Assembly (NCBI RefSeq): GCF_021278965.1
Contig: NZ_CP065589.1
Span: 377,001 to 441,000 of the forward strand
DNA: 64,000 nt
Source: Chryseobacterium capnotolerans
Lineage (GTDB): Bacteria > Bacteroidota > Bacteroidia > Flavobacteriales > Weeksellaceae
Direction: 5' to 3'
In this document: piece by piece, positions 45,924 to 54,409 of the stretch
How positions within the stretch are numbered: position 1 is the first letter of the stretch
Layout of the letters: each line of letters starts with the position of its first letter
Made by a program: the position numbers and the translations under genes
The notes under the pieces: model-generated
Seen by the model: only the letters and a program-made list of their open reading frames with translations
Told to the model about the DNA's origin: nothing
Database searches by the model: none

Positions 45924-46910
45924 TTAGATTGCTAAAATTTCTGAAATCAACATTAAATCTTTATTGATTTCGTTATGTTTTTTAATGGCTTCTTCAATAG
46001 GTGTATACACCACATCGTTAGAACGCATTCCTGCCATTACATTGGTTTGTCCATCCATTAATCCTACTACTGCACCATATCCCAATCTGCTGGCAAGCAC
46101 TCTGTCTGCACAGCTAGGAGAGCCTCCTCTTTGCATATGTCCCAATACCGCTACACGGATATCATAATCAGGGAATATTTGTTTTGTTTTTTCTGCAAGG
46201 TCATAAACATTGGCTAGTTTTTCTCCTTCTGCCACTACAACAATGCTTGATGCTTTTCCTGTTTTTTCGGCTTTTCTGAATTTTTCAAAAAGATCATCCG
46301 TGCTGTCTTTTTTCTCAGGAATCAGGATATCCAAAGCACCTGTTGCTAAACCGCTGTTTAAAGCAATAAATCCAGCATCACGACCCATTACTTCCACAAA
46401 GAAAACCCTGTTGTGGGAAGTTGCTGTATCTCGGATCTTATCAATTGCTTCCATGGCAGTATTCAAGGCCGTATCATAACCGATTGTATTATCCGTCCCA
46501 AAAATATCATTATCGATAGTTCCAGGAATACCGATTACTCTGATTCCAAATTCTTCACTGAAGATCTTGGCACCGGTAAAAGTTCCATCTCCACCAATAC
46601 ATACCAATCCGTCGATACCCAGCTTTACACAGTTATCATAAGCCTTTTGACGGCCTTCTTTGGTTCTGAATTCAGTAGATCTGGCAGACTTTAGAATCGT
46701 TCCACCTTGGTTGATTATATTTTTTACGGAACGGGCTCCCATTTTCAGGAAATCATTGCTGATAAGGCCGTTGTAGCCTTCCCTTACTCCGTAGCATTCA
46801 ATATTATAGTAATTGGCGGTTCTTACTACCGCTCTTAATGCTGCATTCATACCTGGAGAGTCTCCTCCTGAAGTAAGAACTGCAATCTTTTTTACAGCAC
46901 TCTCTTTCAT
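45924..46910 (-). CDS. pfkA: 6-phosphofructokinase (ATP-dependent)
   Basis: 328-residue enzyme that phosphorylates fructose-6-phosphate. The start AVLTSGGDSPGMNAALRAVVR, the ATP/Mg region CIGGDGTFTGA, GIPGTIDNDI (catalytic Asp), EVMGRDAGFIAL and HMQRGGSPSCADR are all family marks; the Gly of GGDGT indicates the ATP type. It is the first gene of a pfkA-gapA unit. A -7-like TAAATTTG box lies at 46931-46938 but lacks a spaced TTG. Confidence 0.97.
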   Translation of the reverse strand: MKESAVKKIAVLTSGGDSPGMNAALRAVVRTANYYNIECYGVREGYNGLISNDFLKMGARSVKNIINQGGTILKSARSTEFRTKEGRQKAYDNCVKLGIDGLVCIGGDGTFTGAKIFSEEFGIRVIGIPGTIDNDIFGTDNTIGYDTALNTAMEAIDKIRDTATSHNRVFFVEVMGRDAGFIALNSGLATGALDILIPEKKDSTDDLFEKFRKAEKTGKASSIVVVAEGEKLANVYDLAEKTKQIFPDYDIRVAVLGHMQRGGSPSCADRVLASRLGYGAVVGLMDGQTNVMAGMRSNDVVYTPIEEAIKKHNEINKDLMLISEILAI

Positions 46911-46993
46911 CTAGTAAAAAATTTCGAACACAAATTTACAAAAACAAGTTCAGATAATCGTAGTAACTTTTCAATAGTTTTGAATATATAGAA

Positions 46994-47872
46994 TTAAAAG
47001 CTTCTGAAGTTTGTAGGTTTAAAAATATACCGTGCGGTTTTGGTCTCAGGAGCATTAATATCAAGGTCATACCATGGCGAAAGATTTTTTTGAAAAGGGT
47101 TGGATAATAGGTGTATAGATTGAGCAGGAGTGAATCCTTCACCTAACAAAAATAATTTTTTTCCTTCCTTATTTTTACAGATTCCAGCAATAAAAACCAC
47201 ATGTCCCGGGCTTCCCGGGGTGATCAGAATGTCTCCTGTTTTTAAATCTGAGCTTTTTGTCACTGGTCGAGTTTCCTTATTAAGCGAAATCGTTCCTGCA
47301 TAATTAAAGATGAGGTCCAGATAATTTCTGAAACCCTGATAGGAATCATCAAAATCAGCTGCTTTTCTAAAACTTACCGAATTACCATTCACAAAAGCTC
47401 TTGTTCCGTTTTTATAATCATTCCAAGTGAGAAGATGCCCACTGGTAAAATGAAACTTAATATCATCTGTCTTTTTTATTTTGTATAAATATTCAGCTCT
47501 CAGTCGGATCACTGCATCGGCACATTGCTGAAGATCCTTATTTCCGGTATCAATATCAAAAACAGCTTCATGAAGATGCTGGGTGGAAATAGGAGATCCA
47601 TCATATCTTACAATCTTGCTTCCATAAGGTTTCAGTTTAAAGTTTTCTATGAAATAGCCAAAAGAATCAGGTTTTTCTTCCTGCCATTGATAATCTTTGG
47701 GCGGAGAAAATCTTTCTCTGGCTGTATTTTTATCCTTATTGATTTGCACTGAAGTTTCAGAAGCTAGAATTTCAGGTTCATCAGAATTTCGGTTTGATGA
47801 AGTCTTATCTTGAGTACATCCCAATAAAATAATGGTCATTACCAGTCCTGAAATAATTTTTTTCATATTCAT
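46994..47872 (-). CDS. DUF4846 domain lipoprotein
   Basis: 292-residue lipoprotein. The lipobox is VMTIILLGC with Cys near residue 19. The mature part carries the DUF4846 pattern (FGYFIENFKLKPYGSKIVRYDG, HEAVFDIDTGNKDLQQCADAVIRLRAEYLY, F.SGH..TWNDY). It ends with a region resembling an NlpC-like turn (LKTGDILITPGSPGHVVFIAG), in which a His stands after GSPG. The role of DUF4846 is not known. It lies 83 bp upstream of pfkA on the same strand, with no sign of coupling. Confidence 0.82.
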   Translation of the reverse strand: MNMKKIISGLVMTIILLGCTQDKTSSNRNSDEPEILASETSVQINKDKNTARERFSPPKDYQWQEEKPDSFGYFIENFKLKPYGSKIVRYDGSPISTQHLHEAVFDIDTGNKDLQQCADAVIRLRAEYLYKIKKTDDIKFHFTSGHLLTWNDYKNGTRAFVNGNSVSFRKAADFDDSYQGFRNYLDLIFNYAGTISLNKETRPVTKSSDLKTGDILITPGSPGHVVFIAGICKNKEGKKLFLLGEGFTPAQSIHLLSNPFQKNLSPWYDLDINAPETKTARYIFKPTNFRSF

Positions 47873-48009
47873 TTGATTCGGTTACAAATATGGGATTTTT
47901 TGTGATATGTTGAAATATAGAATCTAAGCTATTATTCTCCACCGTTTTTTTTGACATGAATGGATGAATTTCTTTTTTACTGCTGCTAGAATAAAATAGA
48001 TTTCTGCTT

Positions 48010-48117
48010 TTAAGCCTTACGTATTCAATTTGATATATATAATATTCATAAAATAAAATTATTAGTGCATTAGTGGCTATGATTTAGCAGTATCCAATTT
48101 TATCGCAGATAAAATCT
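48010..48117. repeat. Left half of an intergenic repeat interrupted by the IS110 element
   Basis: Carries the recurrent phrases ATTAGTGCATTAGTGGC, CAATTTTATCGCAGATAAAATCT in broken form (AATTTTATCGCAGAT at 48096-48110). In other copies the next bases are TTGCGCCTTAA; here they are found at 49488, after the IS. Confidence 0.5.
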
Positions 48118-48179
48118 CCTATGTTTGTATAAGTTATAATTTGCTTTATCTCAAATATTATCTTAGCCATAAAGTGAAT

Positions 48180-48250
48180 AAGAATGAGAGTTGAATAAAA
48201 ATCCAATAGTTCAAAGAAACATATTCGGCGCAAGAAACGACCTCATTCTT
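48180..48250 (+). ncRNA. Hairpin in the IS110 left end, possible bridge-RNA part
   Basis: Perfect 9-bp arms AAGAATGAG (48180-48188) and CTCATTCTT (48242-48250) enclose 53 nt, followed by TTTTATC. IS110 elements of the IS621 type encode a guide (bridge) RNA in the left non-coding end, and this hairpin is in the right place. It could also be an ordinary terminator that shields the transposase from outside transcription. Confidence 0.35.
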
Positions 48251-48366
48251 TTTTATCTTTTAGAGTCAGAGCAGAATGTAAGGAATTAAAAACCTCATTT
48301 AATATCCAGAATATCCAATCAGGAGAAAAGACGAAGGAAGATATCTCACTTAAAAAGTAATAAAAG

Positions 48367-49344
48367 ATGAAAGTATTAAAACAAGTAGCCGGTATAGATG
48401 TGTCTCAAAAAGAATTAGTAGTTACTTTAGGTTGTCTATATGAAGATCAAACTATAAAATTTCTAGCTTATAAGGTATTTAAAAACACAGATGTTGGAAT
48501 CCCATTATTGATTAATTGGATTGAAAAACAAAGTGTTGAAGATCAGGAAATTCACTATGTTATGGAAGCCACAGGGGTTTATCATCAGAAGTTCGCTTAT
48601 TATCTTGCTGAGAATAATAAAAAGGTCTATATCGTTTTGCCCAATAAAATAAGTAGCTACCTAAGAACTCTTGATATAAAAACGATAACTGATAAAAGTT
48701 GTTCTCAGGCTATTACTCAGTTCGGTCTTGAAAGAAAATTAAATCATTGGAAAAAACCTGATCAGACTTATAATGAGCTGCAACAGCTTACCAGAGAGCG
48801 CGATCAAATTGTTCAGGAGCGGAATGTGATAAAAAATCAGCTTCATGCAGAAACTATTCAAGCTTCTCCTCATTTAAAAAGTATAGAAAGAATGCAAGCT
48901 CGTATGAATTTGCTCAATGCTCAAGAAAAAGCAATAAAGAAAGATATCGATACTATTATCAATACTAATCCTGTGATAAAACAATTGATAGAACGACTTA
49001 CAACAATACCGGGAGTTGGTGTTTTAACTGCGGTTACTGTTTTGGGAGAGACCAATGGCTTTGAACTGATTAGAAACAAGTCTCAATTATCAAGTTATGC
49101 AGGGTTAGATGTTAGAGAAAAACAATCTGGAACGTCGGTAAAAGGTAAATCACGGATATCAAAAAAAGGAAATAGAATGTTAAGGAAATGTTTGTTTTTG
49201 CCGGCTTTAACAATTGTGAAGTGGGATGATAACTTCAAAGAAGTTTATATAAGACTCACTTCAAAACATGGAATAAAAATGAAGGCTTTAGTAGCAATCC
49301 AAAGAAAAATATTAGAATTGATCTATATTCTTTTTAAAAAATGA
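48367..49344 (+). CDS. IS110-family transposase (RuvC-like DEDD recombinase)
   Basis: 325 residues, normal for the family. The N-terminal RuvC-like domain shows AGIDVSQKEL (D11), VMEATGVYH (E67) and TITDKSCSQ (D109); a coiled-coil middle follows. The C-terminal Tnp domain has LTTIPGVGVLTAVTVLGETNGF and LSSYAGLDVREKQSGTSVKG with its serine. The fourth acidic residue of the usual DxxDA is Cys (C112) here. The gene is full length and looks intact. Confidence 0.93.
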   Translation: MKVLKQVAGIDVSQKELVVTLGCLYEDQTIKFLAYKVFKNTDVGIPLLINWIEKQSVEDQEIHYVMEATGVYHQKFAYYLAENNKKVYIVLPNKISSYLRTLDIKTITDKSCSQAITQFGLERKLNHWKKPDQTYNELQQLTRERDQIVQERNVIKNQLHAETIQASPHLKSIERMQARMNLLNAQEKAIKKDIDTIINTNPVIKQLIERLTTIPGVGVLTAVTVLGETNGFELIRNKSQLSSYAGLDVREKQSGTSVKGKSRISKKGNRMLRKCLFLPALTIVKWDDNFKEVYIRLTSKHGIKMKALVAIQRKILELIYILFKK

Positions 49345-49345
49345 A

Positions 49346-49409
49346 ACCGTTTATGACGGTAAATATAAATCAAAAAATAGCGTGAAAACTGAGATAGTAT
49401 AGCACGCTA
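49346..49409 (+). ncRNA. Hairpins in the IS110 right end
   Basis: Two stems follow the transposase stop: ACCGT/ACGGT (49346-49360) and TAGCGTG/CACGCTA (49378-49409). Elements of the related IS1111 group place their guide RNA downstream of the gene, so this is a second candidate site; it could also be a transposase terminator. Confidence 0.3.
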
Positions 49410-49486
49410 CAGAGTCTAGCTCTAGGCCGACTTAAAAAACAAATTTACAAAAAAATATAAATATTATTTGCAGATTAACACAGAAT

Positions 49487-49610
49487 CTTGCGCCTTAAAA
49501 CATGATGCATGATAATAATTTGCGTCTTTGCGTTTTTCAATAATTCAAATTGATACGAAACAGTATAACAAGATCTGCCTAATCAGCTAAATCTGCGAGA
49601 CTAACAATCA
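49487..49610. repeat. Right half of the interrupted intergenic repeat
   Basis: Carries CTTGCGCCTTAAAACAT, TTTGCGTCTTTGCG and CTAAATCTGCGAG, the continuation of the block at 48010. No ORF. Confidence 0.5.
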
Positions 49611-49613
49611 ATT

Positions 49614-49961
49614 TTAAACTTCCGTATTCTCCATTTCAGGAATCAAGAGCTTTCCCCAATCATTCAACTGCCATAAAATAGCAACCAACTTTTCCCCAAG
49701 CTCAGTTAATGTATATTCAACCCTGGGAGGAAGCTCATTAAAAGATTGCTTCGTCAGAATACCATCCTCTACCATTTCCGTGAGCTGCTGATTAAGAACC
49801 CTGCGGTCTACTTTTGCAATTCCCCGTAAAAATTCACTGGGACGTTTCTTTCCTTCATTGATTTGCCAAACGATAGGAATTTTCCATTTTCCACTGATCG
49901 TATTGACGGCAACTTCTAATGGACAAATTTTATTTTCTTCAGCTCTTCCCTTTATTTCCAT
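49614..49961 (-). CDS. HxlR-family winged-helix transcriptional regulator
   Basis: 115-residue MarR-like repressor/activator. The HxlR pattern is complete: CPLEVAVNTISGKWKIPIVWQ, then RPSEFLRGIAKVDRRVLNQQLTEM, then YTLTELGEKLVAILWQLNDWG. The Cys near residue 13 is the conserved redox-capable one. It is divergent from a peroxiredoxin-like gene 95 bp away, which suggests it responds to oxidants or electrophiles and controls that gene (inference from orientation). Confidence 0.9.
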   Translation of the reverse strand: MEIKGRAEENKICPLEVAVNTISGKWKIPIVWQINEGKKRPSEFLRGIAKVDRRVLNQQLTEMVEDGILTKQSFNELPPRVEYTLTELGEKLVAILWQLNDWGKLLIPEMENTEV

Positions 49962-50056
49962 AAAATTGACTTTTTTATCCCTATGGGTGAAAAATATGCG
50001 TTATTGCTTATGTGTAAAGCCTTTTCGACCTTTGTAAAAATAATAAAATTTTAAAA

Positions 50057-50695
50057 ATGAATACACTGGCTAAACAGATTGAACATTTGAATCAGGAATT
50101 ATCTTCTCAGCTTCCACAGGAAATATTAGAAACTTTTGGAAAGTCTATTGAGGACTTGAAGACCAGAAAACTTGAAGAAAATAGCATTCAGATAGGAAAT
50201 CAAATGCCGGAGTTTTCATTACCCAATGCTTTGGGAAAAATTATCAATTCTGAAGACATTCTAAAAGATGGGAAAATGATTTTAGCCTTTTACAGAGGAA
50301 GCTGGTGTCCTTACTGTAATCTGGAGTTAAAATTTTTGCAAGACCATCTTTCCAGAATAAAAAATAAAGGAGCCGCTTTAGTTGCTGTTTCTCCACAAAG
50401 TCCGGATCATTCCCTGAGCATGGCAGAAAAAAATAATATTGAGTTTGAAGTGTTGACAGATGCTGATAATAATTTGGCTAAAAAATTAGGGATCACTTTT
50501 CAGTTACAGGACTTCGTAATTCCTTACTATAAAAGTCTTGGAATTAATCTTTTTGATTTCAATAAAAACAATGATAATGTTTTACCGGTTCCGGCTGTTT
50601 TTATTGTGGATGAAAATAGAATGGTGACGTATAAATTTTTAGATGTAAATTACATGAATCGAGTTGATATGGAAGAATTAATACAAGCATTATGA
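50057..50695 (+). CDS. Peroxiredoxin-like thiol oxidoreductase (AhpC/TSA fold)
   Basis: 212-residue thioredoxin-fold protein. A helical N-terminus of ~45 residues precedes the AhpC/TSA domain with FYRGSWCPYCNLEL (Cys 84 and 87). This puts the redox motif CPYC where true peroxiredoxins have a single peroxidatic Cys after PxxxT. The later LSMAEKNNIEFEVLTDADNNLAKKLG is typical of the peroxiredoxin-like group. It probably detoxifies peroxides or acts as a reductase. The next gene starts inside its stop (ATGA overlap), so they form an operon. Confidence 0.88.
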   Translation: MNTLAKQIEHLNQELSSQLPQEILETFGKSIEDLKTRKLEENSIQIGNQMPEFSLPNALGKIINSEDILKDGKMILAFYRGSWCPYCNLELKFLQDHLSRIKNKGAALVAVSPQSPDHSLSMAEKNNIEFEVLTDADNNLAKKLGITFQLQDFVIPYYKSLGINLFDFNKNNDNVLPVPAVFIVDENRMVTYKFLDVNYMNRVDMEELIQAL

Positions 50696-51492
50696 CAGAA
50701 AAAAGAAAAGGGGCCCGTTCTATAAAAGATATTCCTGCGGATATTTTAATCCAATTGAATAATGGAGAAATTGAAACAGTAAATCTTACGGAATGGCTGG
50801 CTGTTAATCAAAGGTTGTTGCTGGAAAACCTGTTAAAACAGAACAATCGGTTAGAATATTTGCAACCCATTCTGAATAGAGTAGACCAATTGAAAAAACA
50901 AACTGTCAATACGGTCAATGAAGTAATTGGTCTGGGTATTCTTGATCTTACGCTTAAAAATAAGGATGAAGATTTTCTTTCAAAGTTATCCACACATCCC
51001 GCAGATCTGGTTCGTTGCTGGGCTGCTTATACCATTGGGCGGAATAATGCTTTTAGAACAGAAGAAAAATTAAAAAAGATTCAGGATTTTGCTGCAGACA
51101 CGCATTTTGGGGTACGAGAAATATGCTGGATGACAGTACGTCCGGATATTTCCAAAAACCTTAAACAATCATTATCTATTTTATCAGTATGGACAAAACA
51201 TGAAAATGAAAATATCAGACGCTTTGCCAGCGAATCCACAAGGCCAAGAGGGGTGTGGTGTGAGCATATTGATGCATTAAAACAAAATCCAGGATTGGGA
51301 CTAGAAATTTTAGAACCATTAAAATCAGATCCATCAAGATATGTACAGGATAGTGTAGGCAATTGGCTGAATGATGCCAGTAAATCCCAACCAGAATTTG
51401 TAGTAGAAATTTGTGATGAATGGCTTAGGGAGAGTAATACCAAAGAAACTCAATATATTGTCAAAAAAGCCTTGCGTACTATCCGTAAATAA
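50692..51492 (+). CDS. DNA alkylation repair HEAT-repeat protein (AlkD/AlkC-like, COG4335)
   Basis: 266-residue all-helical protein made of HEAT-like repeats (DFLSKLSTHPADLVRCWAAYTIG, then THFGVREICWMTVRPDI, then NIRRFASESTRPRGVWCEHID, then SDPSRYVQDSVGNWLNDAS). The conserved Trp and Arg/Asp pattern matches the AlkC/AlkD group of glycosylases that excise alkylated bases such as 3-methyladenine. It overlaps the peroxiredoxin-like gene by 4 bp, linking redox stress and DNA repair. Which lesion it removes is not known. Confidence 0.82.
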   Translation: MTEKRKGARSIKDIPADILIQLNNGEIETVNLTEWLAVNQRLLLENLLKQNNRLEYLQPILNRVDQLKKQTVNTVNEVIGLGILDLTLKNKDEDFLSKLSTHPADLVRCWAAYTIGRNNAFRTEEKLKKIQDFAADTHFGVREICWMTVRPDISKNLKQSLSILSVWTKHENENIRRFASESTRPRGVWCEHIDALKQNPGLGLEILEPLKSDPSRYVQDSVGNWLNDASKSQPEFVVEICDEWLRESNTKETQYIVKKALRTIRK

Positions 51493-52598
51493 AAGTTATC
51501 CATAATAAGCTAGTGTAAATTGGCTTTTAAATGTATGTGTCTTTTAATTAGATAGTTGTGTTTGTTTTGTTCTCGAAAATAATTCTTGAATACAAATGAA
51601 AACAATCGATTTATAAAAGTTATCCACAATGCAAAAACTTGAATAAACAATCTTCTCAGATCTTTTTAGGAGAAAACGTCAGCTCAAAAAGTAATCATCT
51701 ATGAAAATTTGTGTAATCCGTGGTTGAAAAAGTTATCCACAATATGAGATTGTATAATAAATAGTATCATATCTGTCACAAATGTAGTTGGTTATAAAAT
51801 AAGCCTGTGGAAAAGGTTTTTCGAAAATAAGTCTAATTTATAGTATGGAAAAGTTATCCACAATATCAAAATATGAATTAAAAAATCATTTTAAATTTCT
51901 TCAACTCAACATATCATTAAAAAAGAATCATCTAGGTAAATCTGTACAATTCGTGGTTAAAAAAGTTATCCACAATATGAGATTGTATAATAAATAGTAT
52001 TATATCTGTCACAAATGTAGCTGGTTATAAAATAAGCCTGTGGAAAAGGTTTTTCGAAAATAAGTCTAATTTATAGTATAGAAAAGTTATCCACAATATC
52101 AGAATATGAATTAAAAATCCTATCAATATTTCTTCAGCTCAAAATATCATTAAAAAAAGAATCATCTGTGTAAATTGGTGTAATCCGTGGTTAAAAAAGT
52201 TATCCACAATATGAGATTGTCGATTGATATATACTATATCTATCACAAGTATAGTAGTTTATGAAATATGCTTGGTGAAAAGGTTTTTCAGGAATAACTC
52301 TAATCAGTAAGATGAAAAAGTTATCCACAATATCAGAATATGGATTAAAAATCATCTCAAATTTCTTCAGTTCAAAATATCATTAAAAAAAGAATCACCT
52401 GTGTAAATTGGTGTAATCCGTGGTTGAAAAAGTTATCCACAATATAAGATTATATAATAAATAGTATCATATCTGTCACAAATTTAATTGGTTATAAAAT
52501 AAGCCTGTGGAAAAGGTTTTTCGAGCATAAGTCTAATTTATAGTATAGAAAAGTTATCCACAATATGGAAATTTGAATTTGAATTACACTATTTAAAA
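51493..52598. other. DnaA-box array: candidate oriC or DnaA-titrating locus
   Basis: 1.1 kb without any gene, very AT-rich. Perfect TTATCCACA boxes on the plus strand start at 51620, 51733, 51854, 51966, 52087, 52200, 52321, 52433 and 52554, with steps 113, 121, 112, 121, 113, 121, 112, 121. A near-match TTATCCATA lies at 51496. The inverted related box TGTGGAAAA (TTTTCCACA) occurs at 51806, 52039 and 52506. Both fit the DnaA consensus TTWTNCACA. dnaA itself is not in the window. Confidence 0.7.
51733..52562 (+). repeat. ~233-bp tandem repeat, about 3.5 units
   Basis: Units start at each odd DnaA box: 51733, 51966, 52200 and 52433 (the last partial). Shared landmarks in order are: TTATCCACAATATGAGATTG, ATAAATAGTAT, ATATCTGTCACAAAT, GGTTATAAAATAAGCCTG, TGGAAAAGGTTTTTCG, TCTAATTTATAGTAT, a second TTATCCACAATATCAGAATA, TTTCTTCA, ATATCATTAAAAAA, GTAATCCGTGGTT. 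Units 1, 2 and 4 are closest; unit 3 has diverged in its central box. Confidence 0.85.
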
Positions 52599-53357
52599 TC
52601 ACCATTTTTCGGTCAGATACTTCCAATACCTTTTAGGAACATGTTGTACATGGAGTTTCAGGTTTTTCCTTTCAACAATATTAGTCTTAGTAAAATACCG
52701 TTGCCAAAGTGTTTGATAGTTCTTTTCTTCATCATGAAACTTCTCCTGATAATTCTTGATATCCAGTTTTTCATCAGGATAAAAGAAATCAGCGGTTTCC
52801 AGGTCATAAACAATTCCATAATTTCTTCTCAAGTCATAGATCATCCATTTCTGATCCTGATAGCGGTCACTAAAATGTTTCCTGATTAAAGGAAGAACAT
52901 TGAAATCAGGATCTATTTTTGAAAAGAAAATCCCATCCTGCATCTTCTCGAAACGTACAAATGCTGTCATGCGATGGCTTTCTCTGTCAACCGATTTACA
53001 GATTTTGGAGATTTTCATAACGTCAGTATCTGCGTAGTTTTCCAGAATATTTTTTTCAGGATTCTTTATAGATTGCCTTACTGCTGATAATATTACCTTC
53101 TCCAATTCGGGATCTTCAGATAAGAAAACTTTTAAAAGTTTATGAATACCCTGCTTACCAAGATTTTGTTCTAATTTTTTGAAAACCCGCTCAGATTTAT
53201 CCGTTTGGGTAATAACCTCATGGATCTCAGCAAAAATATTTTCCTGATGAAATCTTTCTCTGTTAACAATTTCAACATCTTTAAAACGGTATTCAAATAC
53301 TTCAAATATCGCTGTGAAAAGACCATCAAAACTGCCGTCGTAAAGTATTGTGTTCAT
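52599..53357 (-). CDS. TIGR03915 family putative DNA repair protein
   Basis: 252-residue protein of the family that pairs with the TIGR03916 radical SAM protein. Matching features are the start TILYDGSFDGLFTAIFEVFE, the SVDRESHRMTAFVRFEKMQDGI block, and the end WQRYFTKTNIVERKNLKLHVQHVPKRYWKYLTEK. The pair is thought to act in DNA modification or repair; no reaction has been settled. Its partner lies 2.5 kb away at 55825, separated by two genes on the other strand. The DnaA-box array begins directly downstream of its stop. Confidence 0.88.
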   Translation of the reverse strand: MNTILYDGSFDGLFTAIFEVFEYRFKDVEIVNRERFHQENIFAEIHEVITQTDKSERVFKKLEQNLGKQGIHKLLKVFLSEDPELEKVILSAVRQSIKNPEKNILENYADTDVMKISKICKSVDRESHRMTAFVRFEKMQDGIFFSKIDPDFNVLPLIRKHFSDRYQDQKWMIYDLRRNYGIVYDLETADFFYPDEKLDIKNYQEKFHDEEKNYQTLWQRYFTKTNIVERKNLKLHVQHVPKRYWKYLTEKW

Positions 53358-53518
53358 CTGATGTAATAAATCTAAATTCTATAAATAATTTTTTGAAAAC
53401 GGTTAGATTATTTAATCATCTTTAAAAGCTTTCTAACCCAAGAAAGTTTATTAAATTTATTTTTCGGAATCCGTCTTTAAATTCAGTACCGAAGATACTC
53501 TAAAAATAAACTACTAAG

Positions 53519-54355
53519 ATGAACTCAATGATCATAAAACCTAAAAATGAGATTCTGAAAAAATATATTCAGTATTTCCTGTTCTTTAAAAAAACGGATC
53601 AGGAACTTTTAAATTATACTACTTTTCCCAATACTAATCTCTGTCTTGCAATTTATAAACACAATCAGGTTTCCTATACGAATGAAGGCGAAACTAACCT
53701 TTGTGAAATTACCGATGGTAATACTTTTATAAGCCGGTTATATGGATTTCATAAAGCTCCTTTTAATGTTAATATCCATTGTGCCCTGGATCAGATATGC
53801 ATTGTTTTTCAACCTTCGGCTCTAAGGGCTTTTACTGATGAGTCTTATGAAAACCTCATGCTTTCCGATACTGTTTTTGATGATATATTCTCTTTTGAAA
53901 GAAATTTCCTTGATAAAATCTTTGATATGGCTGATTTTGCAAAAAGAGCTGATGCGCTGGAAATTTTGCTTTGTGAAAATTTAAAAGATAATATCCCCTG
54001 CAAAATAAAAGAAGCATTACTCATTGTTAATAATAATGAATTTCTAAGTATTGATGAACTTTCTAAAAATCTAAAAATGAGTGAACCTACATTATTTCGT
54101 TTATTTAAAAATAATGTAGGGCAGAATCCTAAATCTTACCTAAAAACACTTCGGTTCAGGAACGTATTAAATGATATTCTGAAACCAAAAAATTCTCTTA
54201 CAGGAATTGCATATCAAAATCAATATTATGATCAGTCTCATTTTATTAAAGATTTTAAGAACCTTACAGGATTTGCGCCCAATAAAATAGCAGGAAAAAT
54301 ATCAGTGACCCAAAAAGATTTAACATGGATTTATCAAAAAATAAAAAATGAATGA
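53519..54355 (+). CDS. AraC-family transcriptional regulator
   Basis: 278 residues: an N-terminal ligand-sensing half without clear match (FPNTNLCLAIYKHNQVSY, IHCALDQICIVFQPSALRAF) and a C-terminal AraC double HTH. The HTH region reads FLSIDELSKNLKMSEPTLFRLFKNNVG, then GIAYQNQYYDQSHFIKDFKNLTGFAP. It lies 54 bp before the S41 peptidase gene on the same strand and may be cotranscribed with it. Ligand unknown. Confidence 0.9.
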   Translation: MNSMIIKPKNEILKKYIQYFLFFKKTDQELLNYTTFPNTNLCLAIYKHNQVSYTNEGETNLCEITDGNTFISRLYGFHKAPFNVNIHCALDQICIVFQPSALRAFTDESYENLMLSDTVFDDIFSFERNFLDKIFDMADFAKRADALEILLCENLKDNIPCKIKEALLIVNNNEFLSIDELSKNLKMSEPTLFRLFKNNVGQNPKSYLKTLRFRNVLNDILKPKNSLTGIAYQNQYYDQSHFIKDFKNLTGFAPNKIAGKISVTQKDLTWIYQKIKNE

Positions 54356-54409
54356 TTTTTACAATTTTTATAATCTTTAATTGTTGTTTTTTGTCTGAAA
54401 ATATTGTTA

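Larger units (their letters stand above)
48118..49486 (+). mobile_element. IS110-family insertion sequence (boundaries inferred)
   Basis: About 1.37 kb carrying one transposase gene. Boundaries are inferred from the interrupted repeat. Left of the element reads GATAAAATCT and right of it reads ATCTTGCGCC, while uninterrupted copies read GATAAAAATCTTGCGCC (32092-32108). A CT dinucleotide would be left at both ends (48116-48117 and 49487-49488), as expected for a recombination core in the IS110 family, which lacks terminal inverted repeats. Non-coding ends of ~250 and ~140 bp hold hairpins. Confidence 0.6.

Noticed and set aside
51733-52562. CRISPR array
   Set aside because: The period is ~233 bp and the whole unit is repeated, with no short repeat plus unique spacers, and no cas genes are near.
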